Part shown: positions 8,438 through 17,038 of the stretch, one piece after another
Layout of the letters: every line of letters begins with the position of its first letter
How positions within the stretch are numbered: the stretch's first letter is position 1
Assembly: GCA_002347725.1 (NCBI GenBank)
Contig: DDXA01000001.1
Span: forward strand, 1-64,000
Length of the DNA stretch: 64,000 bases
Reading direction: 5' to 3'
DNA from: Actinobacteria bacterium UBA2272
GTDB lineage: Bacteria > Actinomycetota > Coriobacteriia > Anaerosomatales > Anaerosomataceae
The notes under the pieces: generated by a model
Told to the model about the DNA's origin: nothing
Databases searched by the model: none
What the model saw: only the letters and a program-made list of their open reading frames with translations
Program-made: the position numbers and the translations under genes

Positions 8438-8806
8438 ATGGATAAGACGAAAGCGAAGGCAGCAGGTCTCGCCCGCCGCCAGCGTCGTGTCCGCGGGAAG
8501 GTGAGCGGCACCGCCGAGCGCCCACGCCTGCGGGTCAGCCGCAGCAACCTGCACATCTACGCGCAGCTCATCGATGATGTTGCCGGTCAGACACTGGCCT
8601 CCGCGTCGTCGATCGATGCGGATCTGCGCTCGGCACTGAAGTCCGGCGCGAACGCCGACGCCGCTCGCGCCGTCGGCGAGGCGATCGGTCGCCGTGCGCT
8701 GGAGGCAGGCATCACCGAGGTCGTGTTCGACCGCGGTGGCCGCCTCTATCACGGTCGTGTGGCTGCCCTCGCCGAGGGAGCCCGCGAAGCGGGCCTGAAG
8801 TTCTAA
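8438..8806 (+). CDS. rplR: 50S ribosomal protein L18
   Basis: 5S rRNA-binding protein that works with L5. The 122 residues have a basic N-terminus (RRQRRVRGKVSGTAERPRLR), VSRSNLHIYAQLIDD and the C-terminal VFDRGGRLYHGRVAALAEGA, all typical. GAGGAGTTAGGA precedes the ATG. Confidence 0.97.
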   Translation: MDKTKAKAAGLARRQRRVRGKVSGTAERPRLRVSRSNLHIYAQLIDDVAGQTLASASSIDADLRSALKSGANADAARAVGEAIGRRALEAGITEVVFDRGGRLYHGRVAALAEGAREAGLKF

Positions 8807-8824
8807 GAGACAGGAGAATCCACT

Positions 8825-9337
8825 ATGGCGTATGAGAGCGGTGCTCCGGTCTCCGAGATCCAGGAGCGCGTGGTCTACATCAATCGGGTCGCCAAGGTCG
8901 TCAAGGGTGGTCGGCGCTTCTCGCTGACGGCTCTCGTCGTCGTTGGTGACGGCAACGGTCGCGTTGGCGTCGGCATGGGCAAGGCCGCCGAGGTGCCGGT
9001 TGCCATCAAGAAGGGCATCGAGGACGCGAAGAAGAACATGTTCACGTTCCCGCTGGCCGGTACCACCATCCCGCACACGGTCACCGGCCAGTTCGGTGCC
9101 GGCCGTGTTCTCCTGAAGCCCGCCGCACCCGGTGCCGGTGTCATCGCCGGTGGCCCCGTACGCGCGCTCCTCGAGCTCGGCGGCGTGCAGGACGTGCTGT
9201 CCAAGTCCCTCGGTACGAGCAACGCGCTGAACATCGTCAAGGCAGCGGCCGATGGCCTGAGGCAGCTCAAGAGTCCGGCCGAGGTCGCACGCAGCCGCGG
9301 CAAGTCCGTCGGCGAGATCTACGGCAAGAAGGGGTAG
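8825..9337 (+). CDS. rpsE: 30S ribosomal protein S5
   Basis: S5 guards decoding accuracy and the mRNA entry site. The 170 residues have a short N-terminal region followed by ERVVYINRVAKVVKGGRRFS and the double-stranded-RNA-binding fold, then GVGMGKAAEVPVAIKKGIED and the C-terminal GTSNALNIVKA. No change is apparent in the VKGGRRF loop linked to spectinomycin sensitivity. Confidence 0.97.
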   Translation: MAYESGAPVSEIQERVVYINRVAKVVKGGRRFSLTALVVVGDGNGRVGVGMGKAAEVPVAIKKGIEDAKKNMFTFPLAGTTIPHTVTGQFGAGRVLLKPAAPGAGVIAGGPVRALLELGGVQDVLSKSLGTSNALNIVKAAADGLRQLKSPAEVARSRGKSVGEIYGKKG

Positions 9338-9343
9338 TCGGAA

Positions 9344-9535
9344 ATGGCCAAGGCAGAGAAGATGCTGAAGATCACTCAGGTGAGGAGCGCGATCGGCCTT
9401 CCGAAGGACCAGAAGGCCACCGTTCGCGCACTCGGTCTGAAGCGCATGAACGACACCGTGGAACAGGCCGACACGCCGGTCATCCGCGGCATGGTGTTCA
9501 AGGTGAAGCACCTCGTCCGGGTGGATGAGGTCTAG
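9344..9535 (+). CDS. rpmD: 50S ribosomal protein L30
   Basis: Small bacterial L30 of 63 residues with ITQVRSAIGLPKDQKATVRA, LGLKRMNDTVEQ and VRGM-type C-terminal core. It begins 6 bp after rpsE and overlaps no other gene. The 89-bp gap to rplO contains a CG-rich stretch but no clear terminator. Confidence 0.96.
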   Translation: MAKAEKMLKITQVRSAIGLPKDQKATVRALGLKRMNDTVEQADTPVIRGMVFKVKHLVRVDEV

Positions 9536-9624
9536 GCGGGGCTCTACCGCCCCATGACCAGTCAGCCGGCGGCGAGCGGCCGGCGACCCGGGAGTCCCGG
9601 GTCAGAAGCGACAAGGGAGTCACA

Positions 9625-10071
9625 ATGCAGTTGCACGATCTGTTCCCCGCTCCGGGGTCACGCAAGTCTCGCAAGCGGGTCGGCCGGGGTAACGCCAGCG
9701 GCCACGGCACCACGGCCGGCCGTGGTGACAAGGGCCAGAACTCCCGTTCCGGCGGCGGCAAAGGTCCTGGTTTCGAGGGTGGTCAGAACCCGCTGCACAT
9801 GCGCATGCCGAAGCTCGGCGGGTTCAAGAACCGGAACCGTGTCGAGTACGCGGTGATCAACGTTGGCCGCCTCGAGGAGCTCTACGCTGCCGGTGAGATG
9901 GTGGACGTGGACACTCTGTTCGCCCACGGCGTCATCAAGAGCAAGACGACGCCGGTGAAGGTGCTCGGTGATGGTGACCTGACGAAGGCACTCACCGTCA
10001 AAGTGGACAAGATCTCCGCGCCGGCCCGGGCGAAGATCGAGGCTGCGGGAGGGACGGTCGATCTCACGTGA
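9625..10071 (+). CDS. rplO: 50S ribosomal protein L15
   Basis: Late-assembling 50S protein. The 148 residues start MQLHDLFPAPGSRKSRKRVG and contain the Gly-rich RNA-binding arm GTTAGRGDKGQNSRSGGGKG and GGQNPLHMRMPKLGGFKN. Its TGA overlaps the GTG start of secY, consistent with the conserved coupling of L15 and SecY synthesis. Confidence 0.97.
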   Translation: MQLHDLFPAPGSRKSRKRVGRGNASGHGTTAGRGDKGQNSRSGGGKGPGFEGGQNPLHMRMPKLGGFKNRNRVEYAVINVGRLEELYAAGEMVDVDTLFAHGVIKSKTTPVKVLGDGDLTKALTVKVDKISAPARAKIEAAGGTVDLT

Positions 10072-11330
10072 TCGAAGCGATCCGAAACGCACTGCGCATC
10101 CCTGATCTTCGGAAGAAGATCATCTTCACGTTGGCGATCATCGCTCTGTACCGTGTCGGTGCGCACATCCCCGTGCCCGGGGTGAACCCCGCCGACGTGA
10201 AGGACCTGGTACAGGGTGCGGGAAGCGCACTCGGCCTCCTGAACCTGTTCGCAGGTGGTGCGCTCGAGAACTTCGCGATCTTTGCTCTCGGCATCATGCC
10301 CTACATCACGGCGACGATCATCATGCAGCTGCTGCAGGCCGTCGTTCCGACCATCGAGAGGTGGTCGAAGGAAGGCGAGGCAGGTCAGCGGAAGATCACG
10401 CAGACCGCACGCTACATGACGCTCGGCATCGCGCTCCTGGAGTCGTTCGGTCTCCTGACCGTGTTCCAGGCACCCGTGTCCAGCGGTGGGCTCGGTATCG
10501 ATTTCGGACTGATGAACGAGATCATCATCGTGATCAGCCTCATCGCGGGTACCGCAGCTATCATGTGGATGGGTGAGCTCATCACGCAGCGTGGCATTGG
10601 CAACGGCATGTCGCTCATCATCTTCGCGAGCATCGTGTCGCGTTTCCCGCAGACCATTGTCGCGTCGTTTCAGGTGAACACGCTGCTCATGGTGCTCATG
10701 CTGCTCATCTCACTGAGCGTGGTGGCCGCAGTCGTGTTCATGGAGCGCGGCCAGCGCAGGATTCCCGTCCAGTACGCCAAGCGTGTCGTGGGCCGTAGGG
10801 TCTACGGCGGGGTGGGGACCTACATACCGCTCAAGGTCAACGGTGCGAACGTGATCCCCATCATCTTCGCCTCGTCGATCCTGCTCTTCCCGACGACGAT
10901 CGCCCGCTTCTTCACCGATGTCGCGTGGTTGCAGCGCTTCTCGGCGGCGCTCTCGAGTGGGTGGATCCACATAACGCTCTACGGCGTACTCATCGTGTTC
11001 TTCACGTACTTCTATACGGCCCTTGTGTTCAATCCGATCGATACTGCGGACAATCTGCGGAAGAACGGCGGCTTCATCCCCGGCGTTCGTCCGGGTAAGG
11101 CAACGTCGCAGTACATCGAGAACGTGCTCAATCGGATCACGCTGCCGGGCGCTCTGTTCCTCGCGGCGATCGCGGTCATGCCGCAGATCCTCTTTCAGCA
11201 GACGGGCGACCCGCTCGTGCAGGCGTTCGGCGGCACCTCGATCCTCATCATGGTCGGAGTGGCACTCGAGACCATGCGTCAACTCGAGAGCCAGCTCCAG
11301 ATGCGGCACTACGACGGCTTCTTCAAGTAG
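10068..11330 (+). CDS. secY: Preprotein translocase subunit SecY
   Basis: Channel-forming subunit of the Sec translocon in the plasma membrane. The 420 residues show ten hydrophobic segments; family motifs include HIPVPGVNP, LGIMPYITATIIMQLLQ near TM2, GIGNGMSLIIF, and GGFIPGVRPG in the C-terminal half. The GTG start overlaps the rplO stop (GTGA). It would export the signal-peptide-bearing CWB2 proteins encoded later in the window. Confidence 0.97.
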   Translation: MIEAIRNALRIPDLRKKIIFTLAIIALYRVGAHIPVPGVNPADVKDLVQGAGSALGLLNLFAGGALENFAIFALGIMPYITATIIMQLLQAVVPTIERWSKEGEAGQRKITQTARYMTLGIALLESFGLLTVFQAPVSSGGLGIDFGLMNEIIIVISLIAGTAAIMWMGELITQRGIGNGMSLIIFASIVSRFPQTIVASFQVNTLLMVLMLLISLSVVAAVVFMERGQRRIPVQYAKRVVGRRVYGGVGTYIPLKVNGANVIPIIFASSILLFPTTIARFFTDVAWLQRFSAALSSGWIHITLYGVLIVFFTYFYTALVFNPIDTADNLRKNGGFIPGVRPGKATSQYIENVLNRITLPGALFLAAIAVMPQILFQQTGDPLVQAFGGTSILIMVGVALETMRQLESQLQMRHYDGFFK

Positions 11331-11375
11331 TAGGTGACGGTGCGCTTGCGCAGCCGTTGAGGTAGGACATCGAGC

Positions 11376-11403
11376 GCCGCAGAGCGAGTCTTCGCTCTGC
11401 GGC
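11376..11403 (+). terminator. Perfect 12-bp hairpin between secY and adk
   Basis: GCCGCAGAGCGA pairs with TCGCTCTGCGGC around a four-base loop. It lies 45 bp after secY and 23 bp before adk. There is no clear U-run after it, so it may be a partial terminator or a processing/attenuation site rather than a full stop. Confidence 0.6.
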
Positions 11404-11426
11404 CTCATGCCAGACGGGAGGGAACG

Positions 11427-12077
11427 ATGAACGTCATGCTGCTCGGCGCTCCGGGCGCCGGCAAGGGAACGCAGGCGGCTCGTATCGTCGAGGACTACGG
11501 CCTGGTGCACCTGTCCACGGGTGACATCCTCCGCAAGGCGGTCGCGGACCAGACGCCGCTCGGCATGGAGGCCAAGCGCCACATGGACGCAGGCGGACTC
11601 GTGCCGGACGACGTGGTCATCGGCCTGGTGGCCGACCGCATCACGCAGTCGGATGCGGTAGAGCGCGGTGTGCTGTTCGACGGTTTCCCGCGTACGGTCC
11701 CGCAGGCCGATGCGCTCTCAGCGGCGCTCGCGGCCGGCGGCCTTGCCCTCGACGCCGTCATCAACGTCGAGGTGGATCCCGAGGCGATCGTCGCGCGCAT
11801 CACGTCACGCCGCCAGTGTCGATCGTGCGGGCGCGTGTACAACATCGTCACTGATCCGCCCGCGAGTCCGGGTGTCTGCGACGAGTGCGGCGGAGAGGTG
11901 TATCAGCGCGATGACGACGTCGAGGCGACGGTGCGCAAGCGGCTCGAGGCGTATGAGGCGCAGACGAGCAAGCTCGTGCCGTACTACGACGCGGCCGGGA
12001 TCCTCCACACCGTTGACGGAAACCGCACTCCGGCGGATGTCTTCGCGTCGATCGCCGACATCCTGAATGGATTCTGA
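11427..12077 (+). CDS. adk: Adenylate kinase, zinc-finger LID type
   Basis: Catalyses ATP + AMP to 2 ADP in the cytosol. The 216 residues have the P-loop GAPGAGKGTQA at 7-17, the AMP-binding GFPRT, and a long LID with CRSC (about 132-135) and CDEC (about 152-155), indicating a structural zinc site as in Gram-positive enzymes. Position between secY and map is the standard spc-operon context. GGGAGG precedes the ATG. Confidence 0.97.
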   Translation: MNVMLLGAPGAGKGTQAARIVEDYGLVHLSTGDILRKAVADQTPLGMEAKRHMDAGGLVPDDVVIGLVADRITQSDAVERGVLFDGFPRTVPQADALSAALAAGGLALDAVINVEVDPEAIVARITSRRQCRSCGRVYNIVTDPPASPGVCDECGGEVYQRDDDVEATVRKRLEAYEAQTSKLVPYYDAAGILHTVDGNRTPADVFASIADILNGF

Positions 12078-12082
12078 TAGCG

Positions 12083-12829
12083 GTGATCGTGATCAAGTCC
12101 GCCGAAGAGCTCGCGATCATGCGTGAGGCTGGCCGAATCACGGCTGCCGCCCTGCGCCATGTCGGTGAAGCGGTTCGGCCGGGCGTCACTACCCGCGAGC
12201 TCGACCAACGTGCCGAGGCGGTGATCCGCGAAGCGGGCGCGTTGCCCGCTTTCAAGGGCTACCACGGGTTCCCCGCAACGCTGTGTACTTCCGTGGACGG
12301 TGAGGTCGTTCATGGGATCCCCGGCGATCGCGTCCTCCTGGAGGGCCAGATAGTCTCGGTGGACTGCGGCGCCATCGTGGACGGCTACTACGGCGATTCG
12401 GCCATGACGTTCGCTGTCGGTGCGGTCTCGCCCGAGGTCCGTGCGCTCATGGATGCCACGCGCGAATCGCTCGCGGCCGGCATCGCGCGCTGCATTCCCG
12501 GTATGCGTCTGCATGACATCTCCTCTGCGGTTCAGACGGTAGCCGAGGGGGCGGGCTTCTCGGTCGTGCGCGAGTACGTCGGCCACGGCATCGGACGCTC
12601 GATGCACGAGGACCCCCAGGTGCCCAACTACGGCCGGGCCGGCACCGGTCCGACATTGAAGGCGGGTATGGTATTGGCCATCGAGCCGATGATCAATGCC
12701 GGCCGCGCCGACGTCAGGTCCCTCGACGACGGCTGGACGGTAGTCACCGAGGACGGGAGCCTCTCGGCGCACTTCGAGCACACGGTGGCCGTCACCGATG
12801 CGGGTCCCATGATTCTGACACTCGAGTGA
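12083..12829 (+). CDS. map: Methionine aminopeptidase type I
   Basis: Removes N-terminal Met from nascent proteins. The 248 residues contain the dinuclear metal ligands in family order: HGIPGDRVL with the substrate His, VDCGAIVDGYYGDSA (two Asp), VGHGIGRSMHEDPQVPNYG (His), IEPMINAG (Glu) and the C-terminal AHFEHTVAV (Glu). No N-terminal zinc-finger extension is present. Start is GTG, 5 bp after adk. Confidence 0.97.
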   Translation: MIVIKSAEELAIMREAGRITAAALRHVGEAVRPGVTTRELDQRAEAVIREAGALPAFKGYHGFPATLCTSVDGEVVHGIPGDRVLLEGQIVSVDCGAIVDGYYGDSAMTFAVGAVSPEVRALMDATRESLAAGIARCIPGMRLHDISSAVQTVAEGAGFSVVREYVGHGIGRSMHEDPQVPNYGRAGTGPTLKAGMVLAIEPMINAGRADVRSLDDGWTVVTEDGSLSAHFEHTVAVTDAGPMILTLE

Positions 12830-12834
12830 AGAGG

Positions 12835-12863
12835 TGGACGCGAGTGCCCGGATTGGATATACT
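12835..12863 (+). promoter_or_regulatory. Probable sigma-70 type promoter for infA
   Basis: TGGACG at 12835-12840 and TATACT at 12858-12863, separated by 17 bp. The predicted start of transcription is about 12870, some 38 bases before the infA TTG. It lies in the 78-bp map-infA gap, so infA-rpmJ-S13 and downstream genes can probably be transcribed separately from the spc operon. Confidence 0.5.
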
Positions 12864-12907
12864 GCCGTTTTGCGACTTCACCGCTCCGTGGAAGGGAAAA
12901 GGCCTCC

Positions 12908-13129
12908 TTGGCTAAACGCGAAGATGCGATAGAGATGGAGGGCACCGTCCTCGAAGCTCTACCCAATGCTATGTTTCGGGTGGAGCTCGATAACGGTCAC
13001 AAGATGCTCGCCCACATCTCTGGCAAGATGCGGATGCACTACATCCGTATCCTTCCTGGCGACAAGGTGGTCGTGGAGCTCTCTCCGTACGATCTGAGCC
13101 GAGGACGGATCACCTACCGGTTCAAGTAG
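12908..13129 (+). CDS. infA: Translation initiation factor IF-1
   Basis: Single OB-fold factor that occupies the 30S A-site during initiation. The 73 residues read MAKREDAIEMEGTVLEALPN and contain GHKMLAHISGKMRMHYIRIL and VELSPYDLSRGRITYR. The start is TTG at 12908; the upstream ribosome-binding site is GGAAGG-like. Its place between map and rpmJ is canonical. Confidence 0.97.
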   Translation: MAKREDAIEMEGTVLEALPNAMFRVELDNGHKMLAHISGKMRMHYIRILPGDKVVVELSPYDLSRGRITYRFK

Positions 13130-13253
13130 CACTCTTTTCAGCCGGGGGTCATGGAGACACCCGGTACCGTGTTAGTGTCATGCGCGAAAGACCACGCCTG
13201 CGGCTGGGCGACACGATAGATGCTTCGACGGTTAAGCGATTGAGGATGACCAG

Positions 13254-13367
13254 ATGAAAGTCAGACCTTCGGTCAAGAGAATGTGTGAGAAGTGCAAGAT
13301 CATCCGTCGCCATGGTCGCGTTCTCGTGATCTGCGAGAACCCGCGACACAAGCAACGGCAGGGCTAG
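13254..13367 (+). CDS. rpmJ: 50S ribosomal protein L36, zinc-binding
   Basis: Very short gene of 37 codons: it starts MKVRPSVKRMCEKCKIIRRH and ends PRHKQRQG. The cysteines of CEKC plus the later Cys and His form the standard Cys3-His zinc site. It lies between infA and rpsM in the conserved order. GAGGATGA precedes the ATG. The 124 bp between infA and this gene contain an imperfect CCGGG/CCCGG hairpin but no clear second gene. Confidence 0.96.
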   Translation: MKVRPSVKRMCEKCKIIRRHGRVLVICENPRHKQRQG

Positions 13368-13386
13368 GCACAGGAGGGAGCGGGCT

Positions 13387-13761
13387 TTGGCACGCATCGC
13401 AGGCGTCGACCTCCCGCGCGAGAAGCGCGTAGAGATCGGCTTGACCTATATCTTCGGGATCGGTCTTACGACTGCCCAGCGCATTCTGCGCGAGACGGGT
13501 ATCAACCCGGACACGCGCGTCAGGAACCTCACGGAAGAAGAGGTCGTCCGGCTGCGCGAGTTCATCGATCGGAACCTCAAGGTCGAGGGTGACCTCCGTC
13601 GCGAGGTCAGCCAGAACATCAAGCGCCTGATGGAGATCGGCTGCTATCGCGGTCTACGCCATCGCAAAGGTCTGCCGGTTCGCGGGCAGCGGACGCACAC
13701 CAACGCGCGCACCCGCAAGGGCCCGCGTCGCCAGATCGGCGCGAAGAAGAAGGGCAAGTAG
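13387..13761 (+). CDS. rpsM: 30S ribosomal protein S13
   Basis: S13 links the 30S head to the 50S subunit and the P-site tRNA. The 124 residues start at TTG behind GGAGGGAG and read MARIAGVDLPREKRVEIGLT. The motifs IGCYRGLRHRKGLPVRGQRT and HTNARTRKGPRRQIGAKKKG are complete. Confidence 0.97.
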   Translation: MARIAGVDLPREKRVEIGLTYIFGIGLTTAQRILRETGINPDTRVRNLTEEEVVRLREFIDRNLKVEGDLRREVSQNIKRLMEIGCYRGLRHRKGLPVRGQRTHTNARTRKGPRRQIGAKKKGK

Positions 13762-13764
13762 CAC

Positions 13765-14166
13765 ATGGCCACCAAGAAGAAGAACGTCAAGACACGGGTA
13801 CGCCGCAGCGAGCGCAAGAACATCGCTGTCGGTCAGGCCTACATCAAGAGCACGTTCAACAACACGATCATCTCGATCACCGACCCCTCGGGCAACGTGA
13901 TCGCATGGAAGTCCGCCGGTCAGGTGGGCTTCAAGGGCTCGCGCAAGTCCACGCCGTTCGCCGCTCAGCTTGCGGCCGAGCAGTGTGCCAAGCTTGCGCA
14001 GGAGCACGGGGTCCGCAAGGTGTCCGTGTTCGTGAAAGGTCCCGGCTCCGGTCGCGAGACCGCGATCCGCTCGCTGCAGGCCGCAGGCCTGGAGATCGCG
14101 AGCATCCAGGACCGCACCCCTGTCCCGCACAACGGCTGCCGGCAGCGCAAGCGCCGCCGCGTGTAG
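13765..14166 (+). CDS. rpsK: 30S ribosomal protein S11
   Basis: Platform protein near the mRNA exit. The 133 residues have a Lys-rich N-terminus, GQAYIKSTFNNTIISITDPS, the KSTPFAAQLAAEQCAK helix and the C-terminal DRTPVPHNGCRQRKRRRV. It begins 3 bp after rpsM. Confidence 0.97.
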   Translation: MATKKKNVKTRVRRSERKNIAVGQAYIKSTFNNTIISITDPSGNVIAWKSAGQVGFKGSRKSTPFAAQLAAEQCAKLAQEHGVRKVSVFVKGPGSGRETAIRSLQAAGLEIASIQDRTPVPHNGCRQRKRRRV

Positions 14167-14186
14167 TTTCAGGAGGAACGACCTCT

Positions 14187-14813
14187 ATGGCACGTTACAC
14201 AGGGGCGGACTGCAGGCAGTGCCGCCGTGAAGGTGAAAAGCTCTTCCTTAAGGGTGACCGCTGCTACACGGACAAGTGTGGCATCGAGAAGCGCCCGTAC
14301 CCCCCGGGTCAGGCGGGCAAGAAGCGCCCCCGCGACTCGGAGTACCGCGTGCAGCTGCGTGAGAAGCAGAAGGCCAAGCGCATCTATGGCGTTCTGGAGA
14401 AGCAGTTCCGCACGTACTACCAGCTCGCGACACGTCAGCCCGGCATCACCGGCGAGAACCTGCTCCGGCTGCTGGAAAGCCGTCTCGACAACGTCGTGTA
14501 CAGACTCGGCTTCGCCGCGTCGCGCGACGAGGCACGCCAGCTCGTGCGTCACGGCCACTTCACGGTGGACGGTCGCCGGGTGAACATCCCTTCGTTCCGT
14601 GTTCGGCCGGGCGTGCTTATCGCGGTCGCCGAGAAGTCGCGGGACCTGACGACGCTGAAGGCCGCCCTGATCTCCTCATCGAAGATCGAGGTTCCGGGTT
14701 GGCTCGAGGTCGACGTCGAGAAGCTGCAGGGCAAGGTCCTGTCGCTGCCCGCCCGTGAACAGATCGACGCTCCGCTGCGCGAGCAGCTCATCGTCGAGCT
14801 CTACTCCAAGTAA
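14187..14813 (+). CDS. rpsD: 30S ribosomal protein S4, zinc-finger type
   Basis: Primary assembly protein of the 30S subunit. From ATG at 14187 (AGGAGGA upstream) it is 208 residues: MARYTGADCRQCRREGEKLF, then CYTDKC, giving a Cys4 zinc site of the type also seen in Thermus S4. LESRLDNVVYRLGFAASRDE and RQLVRHGHFTVDGRRVNIPS form the S4 RNA-binding domain. The open frame extends further upstream through rpsK and is not used. Confidence 0.97.
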   Translation: MARYTGADCRQCRREGEKLFLKGDRCYTDKCGIEKRPYPPGQAGKKRPRDSEYRVQLREKQKAKRIYGVLEKQFRTYYQLATRQPGITGENLLRLLESRLDNVVYRLGFAASRDEARQLVRHGHFTVDGRRVNIPSFRVRPGVLIAVAEKSRDLTTLKAALISSSKIEVPGWLEVDVEKLQGKVLSLPAREQIDAPLREQLIVELYSK

Positions 14814-14844
14814 CCACGCCTTGCCAGCCAAGGAGGCATCACGC

Positions 14845-15783
14845 ATGACCGAGTTCATGAGGCCGCAGGTGACCGTCGATGAGATCGACGCTCGTACAGC
14901 GCGCTACATAGTCGAACCGCTGGAGCGTGGCTACGGCTACACGCTCGGCAACTCGATGCGCCGGGTTCTACTGTCGTCGCTGCAGGGTGCGGCGGCGACC
15001 TCGATCCGGATCGAGGGTGTTCAGCATGAGTTCGCGACGATCACCGGCGTCCGTGAAGACGTCACCGATATCGTGCTCAACGTGAAGGGCCTCGTCTTCA
15101 GCGACACCGGGATCGGCGAGGGCGATGGCGTCGCCACGCTCGACGCAACGGGAGCCAAGGTCGTGACCGGTGCGGATCTCAAGATCCCCACCGAGTTCGA
15201 ACTGATCAACCCGGATCACGTCATCGCGACGCTCGAGAAGGGCGCGCGTCTGGAGATGAGCATCCGAATCGGTGTTGCTCGCGGTTACGTCTCCGCGGAT
15301 CGCAACAAGCGACCCGAGGATCCGCTGGGTATCATCACCGTCGACTCGCTGTTCAGCCCGGTGACGCGCTGCAGCTACGTCGTCGAGAACACCCGTGTCG
15401 GTCAGCGGACCGACTACGACAAGCTCGTGCTCGAGGTAGAGACCAACGGCGCGATGGCCCCGGCCGATGCCGTGGCTCGTGCCGCGCGCATCATAGACGA
15501 GCACATGATGCTCTTCCTGGAGCAGGCCGAGAGCGAGATGCCCGAGGACGGCATCTTCGAGACAGTGGTCGACGAGCGCGATCGCGTGCTGGACACGCCG
15601 ATCGAGGAGCTCGACCTGTCGGTCCGTTCGTACAACTGCCTGAAGCGGCAGGGCGTCAACACCATCGGTCAGCTGGCCGAGTGCAGTGAGGCCGACTTGC
15701 TGAACATCAGGAACTTCGGCGCCAAGTCGATCGAGGAAGTCAAAGACAAGCTCCAGGCCATGGGCCTGGGTCTCGCAGGCTAG
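14845..15783 (+). CDS. rpoA: RNA polymerase alpha subunit
   Basis: Assembles RNA polymerase and contacts activators and UP elements. The 312 residues start MTEFMRPQVTVDEIDARTAR; the N-terminal domain has EPLERGYGYTLGNSMRRVLL and the C-terminal domain has SVRSYNCLKRQGVNTIGQLA and NIRNFGAKSIEEV. I start at 14845 behind AAGGAGG; the frame is open upstream but lies inside rpsD. Confidence 0.97.
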   Translation: MTEFMRPQVTVDEIDARTARYIVEPLERGYGYTLGNSMRRVLLSSLQGAAATSIRIEGVQHEFATITGVREDVTDIVLNVKGLVFSDTGIGEGDGVATLDATGAKVVTGADLKIPTEFELINPDHVIATLEKGARLEMSIRIGVARGYVSADRNKRPEDPLGIITVDSLFSPVTRCSYVVENTRVGQRTDYDKLVLEVETNGAMAPADAVARAARIIDEHMMLFLEQAESEMPEDGIFETVVDERDRVLDTPIEELDLSVRSYNCLKRQGVNTIGQLAECSEADLLNIRNFGAKSIEEVKDKLQAMGLGLAG

Positions 15784-15797
15784 GAGAACGTGAGGAC

Positions 15798-16151
15798 ATG
15801 AGACACGCGAAGAAGGGGCGCAAGCTCGGCACCGACGCGAGCCACACCAAGGCTATGCTTCGCAGCCTCGCCGCCGCCCTGCTCGCCAACGAGCGGATCA
15901 AGACGACCGAAACGCGCGCCAAGGAGGTGCGGACCCTCGTGGATCGCATCATCACCTGGGGCAAGCGCGGTGACGTCCACTCCCGTCGTCTGGCACTCGC
16001 CGAGCTCGGCGATCAGGCGCTGGTGAAGAAGGTCTTCGACGACATCGCCCCGCGGTTCGCCGAGCGACCGGGTGGCTACACGCGCATCCTCAAGCTGGGC
16101 CCGCGCAAGGGCGATGCGGCTCCGATGGTCATCATGGAGCTTGTGGACTAG
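15798..16151 (+). CDS. rplQ: 50S ribosomal protein L17
   Basis: Tunnel-exit protein, last gene of the alpha operon. The 117 residues start MRHAKKGRKLGTDASHTKAM and include LLANERIKTTETRAKEVR and the C-terminal GYTRILKLGPRKGDAAPMVI. It begins 14 bp after rpoA. Confidence 0.97.
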   Translation: MRHAKKGRKLGTDASHTKAMLRSLAAALLANERIKTTETRAKEVRTLVDRIITWGKRGDVHSRRLALAELGDQALVKKVFDDIAPRFAERPGGYTRILKLGPRKGDAAPMVIMELVD

Positions 16152-16175
16152 TATCGGCCCGCGAGGGTCTGGCGT

Positions 16176-16208
16176 ACGGAGGGTCTCGCTCGTTGCGGGG
16201 CCCTCCGT
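16176..16208 (+). terminator. Hairpin after rplQ, possible weak terminator
   Basis: ACGGAGGG pairs with CCCTCCGT, extended by G-T pairs, around an apical loop, 24 bp after the rplQ stop. There is no U-run and the next gene starts only 18 bp later with its ribosome-binding site AGGAGGA, so part of transcription probably continues into the transporter genes. Confidence 0.4.
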
Positions 16209-16225
16209 TGCGTAGGAGGAAGCCG

Positions 16226-17038
16226 ATGATCGATGTGCGGGACGCCATGGTCGTCTATCCGGGTGCCGAGCGCCCGGCGCTCGACGGCGTCTCGCTCACG
16301 CTTTCACCGGGGGAGTCCGTCGCCATGCTCGGTGCCAACGGCTCAGGCAAGTCCACGCTTGCGCGCCTGTGCAACGCGCTGCTGTTGCCGTCGGCCGGGA
16401 CGGTCAGCGTCGACGGCATGGACACGCGTGACGCCGAGGCTCTCTGGGACGTGCGAAGTCGCGTCGGCTTCGTGCAGCAGAATCCGGAGAACCAGATCGT
16501 CGGAACGGTGGCCGAGGAAGACGTTGCCTTCGGGCCGGAGAACCTGGGCGTGCCTGCTGGAGAGCTCCGACGTCGTGTCGATGATGCGCTTGAGGCTGTC
16601 GGGCTCGCCGGGATGCAGCGACGCGAGCCCCATCTGCTCTCGGACGGGCAGAAGCAGAGGCTTGCCATAGCCGGGGCGCTCGCGATGCGCCCCGCGTACC
16701 TCGTTCTCGACGAGCCGACCGCGATGCTCGACGGCACCGGGCGGGCCGAAGTCGCGGCGGTGCTGAAGACGCTGCGTGACGAGGGTGTGGGTATCCTGCA
16801 CATCACCCACCAGCTGGCCGAGGCTGCCGATGCCGACCGGCTGGTCGTCTTGTCCGAGGGCCGGATCGTCTACGAGGGTACTCCCTTCGGTCTCATGGGA
16901 GAGCCGGAGTACGCCGGGCGTTACGGCGTCGACCTGCCCCACATGGCGGTGCTGACTGCCGAGTTGCGGGCCAAAGGCATCGATGTTCCTGCGCCCATGC
17001 TCGACGCGGAGTCTGTTGTGGAGGCGCTATGGCGCTGA
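16226..17038 (+). CDS. ecfA1: ECF transporter energy-coupling ATPase 1
   Basis: ABC ATPase of the shared energising module for vitamin and metal uptake. From ATG at 16226 it is 270 residues with Walker A GANGSGKSTLAR near 39, the Q-loop FVQQNPENQIVGTVAEEDVA typical of CbiO/EcfA, an LSDGQKQRLAIAGALAMRP signature (LSDGQ in place of LSGGQ), and Walker B YLVLDEPTAMLD. It overlaps the second ATPase by 10 bp. The EcfA1/A2 assignment follows gene order only. Confidence 0.92.
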   Translation: MIDVRDAMVVYPGAERPALDGVSLTLSPGESVAMLGANGSGKSTLARLCNALLLPSAGTVSVDGMDTRDAEALWDVRSRVGFVQQNPENQIVGTVAEEDVAFGPENLGVPAGELRRRVDDALEAVGLAGMQRREPHLLSDGQKQRLAIAGALAMRPAYLVLDEPTAMLDGTGRAEVAAVLKTLRDEGVGILHITHQLAEAADADRLVVLSEGRIVYEGTPFGLMGEPEYAGRYGVDLPHMAVLTAELRAKGIDVPAPMLDAESVVEALWR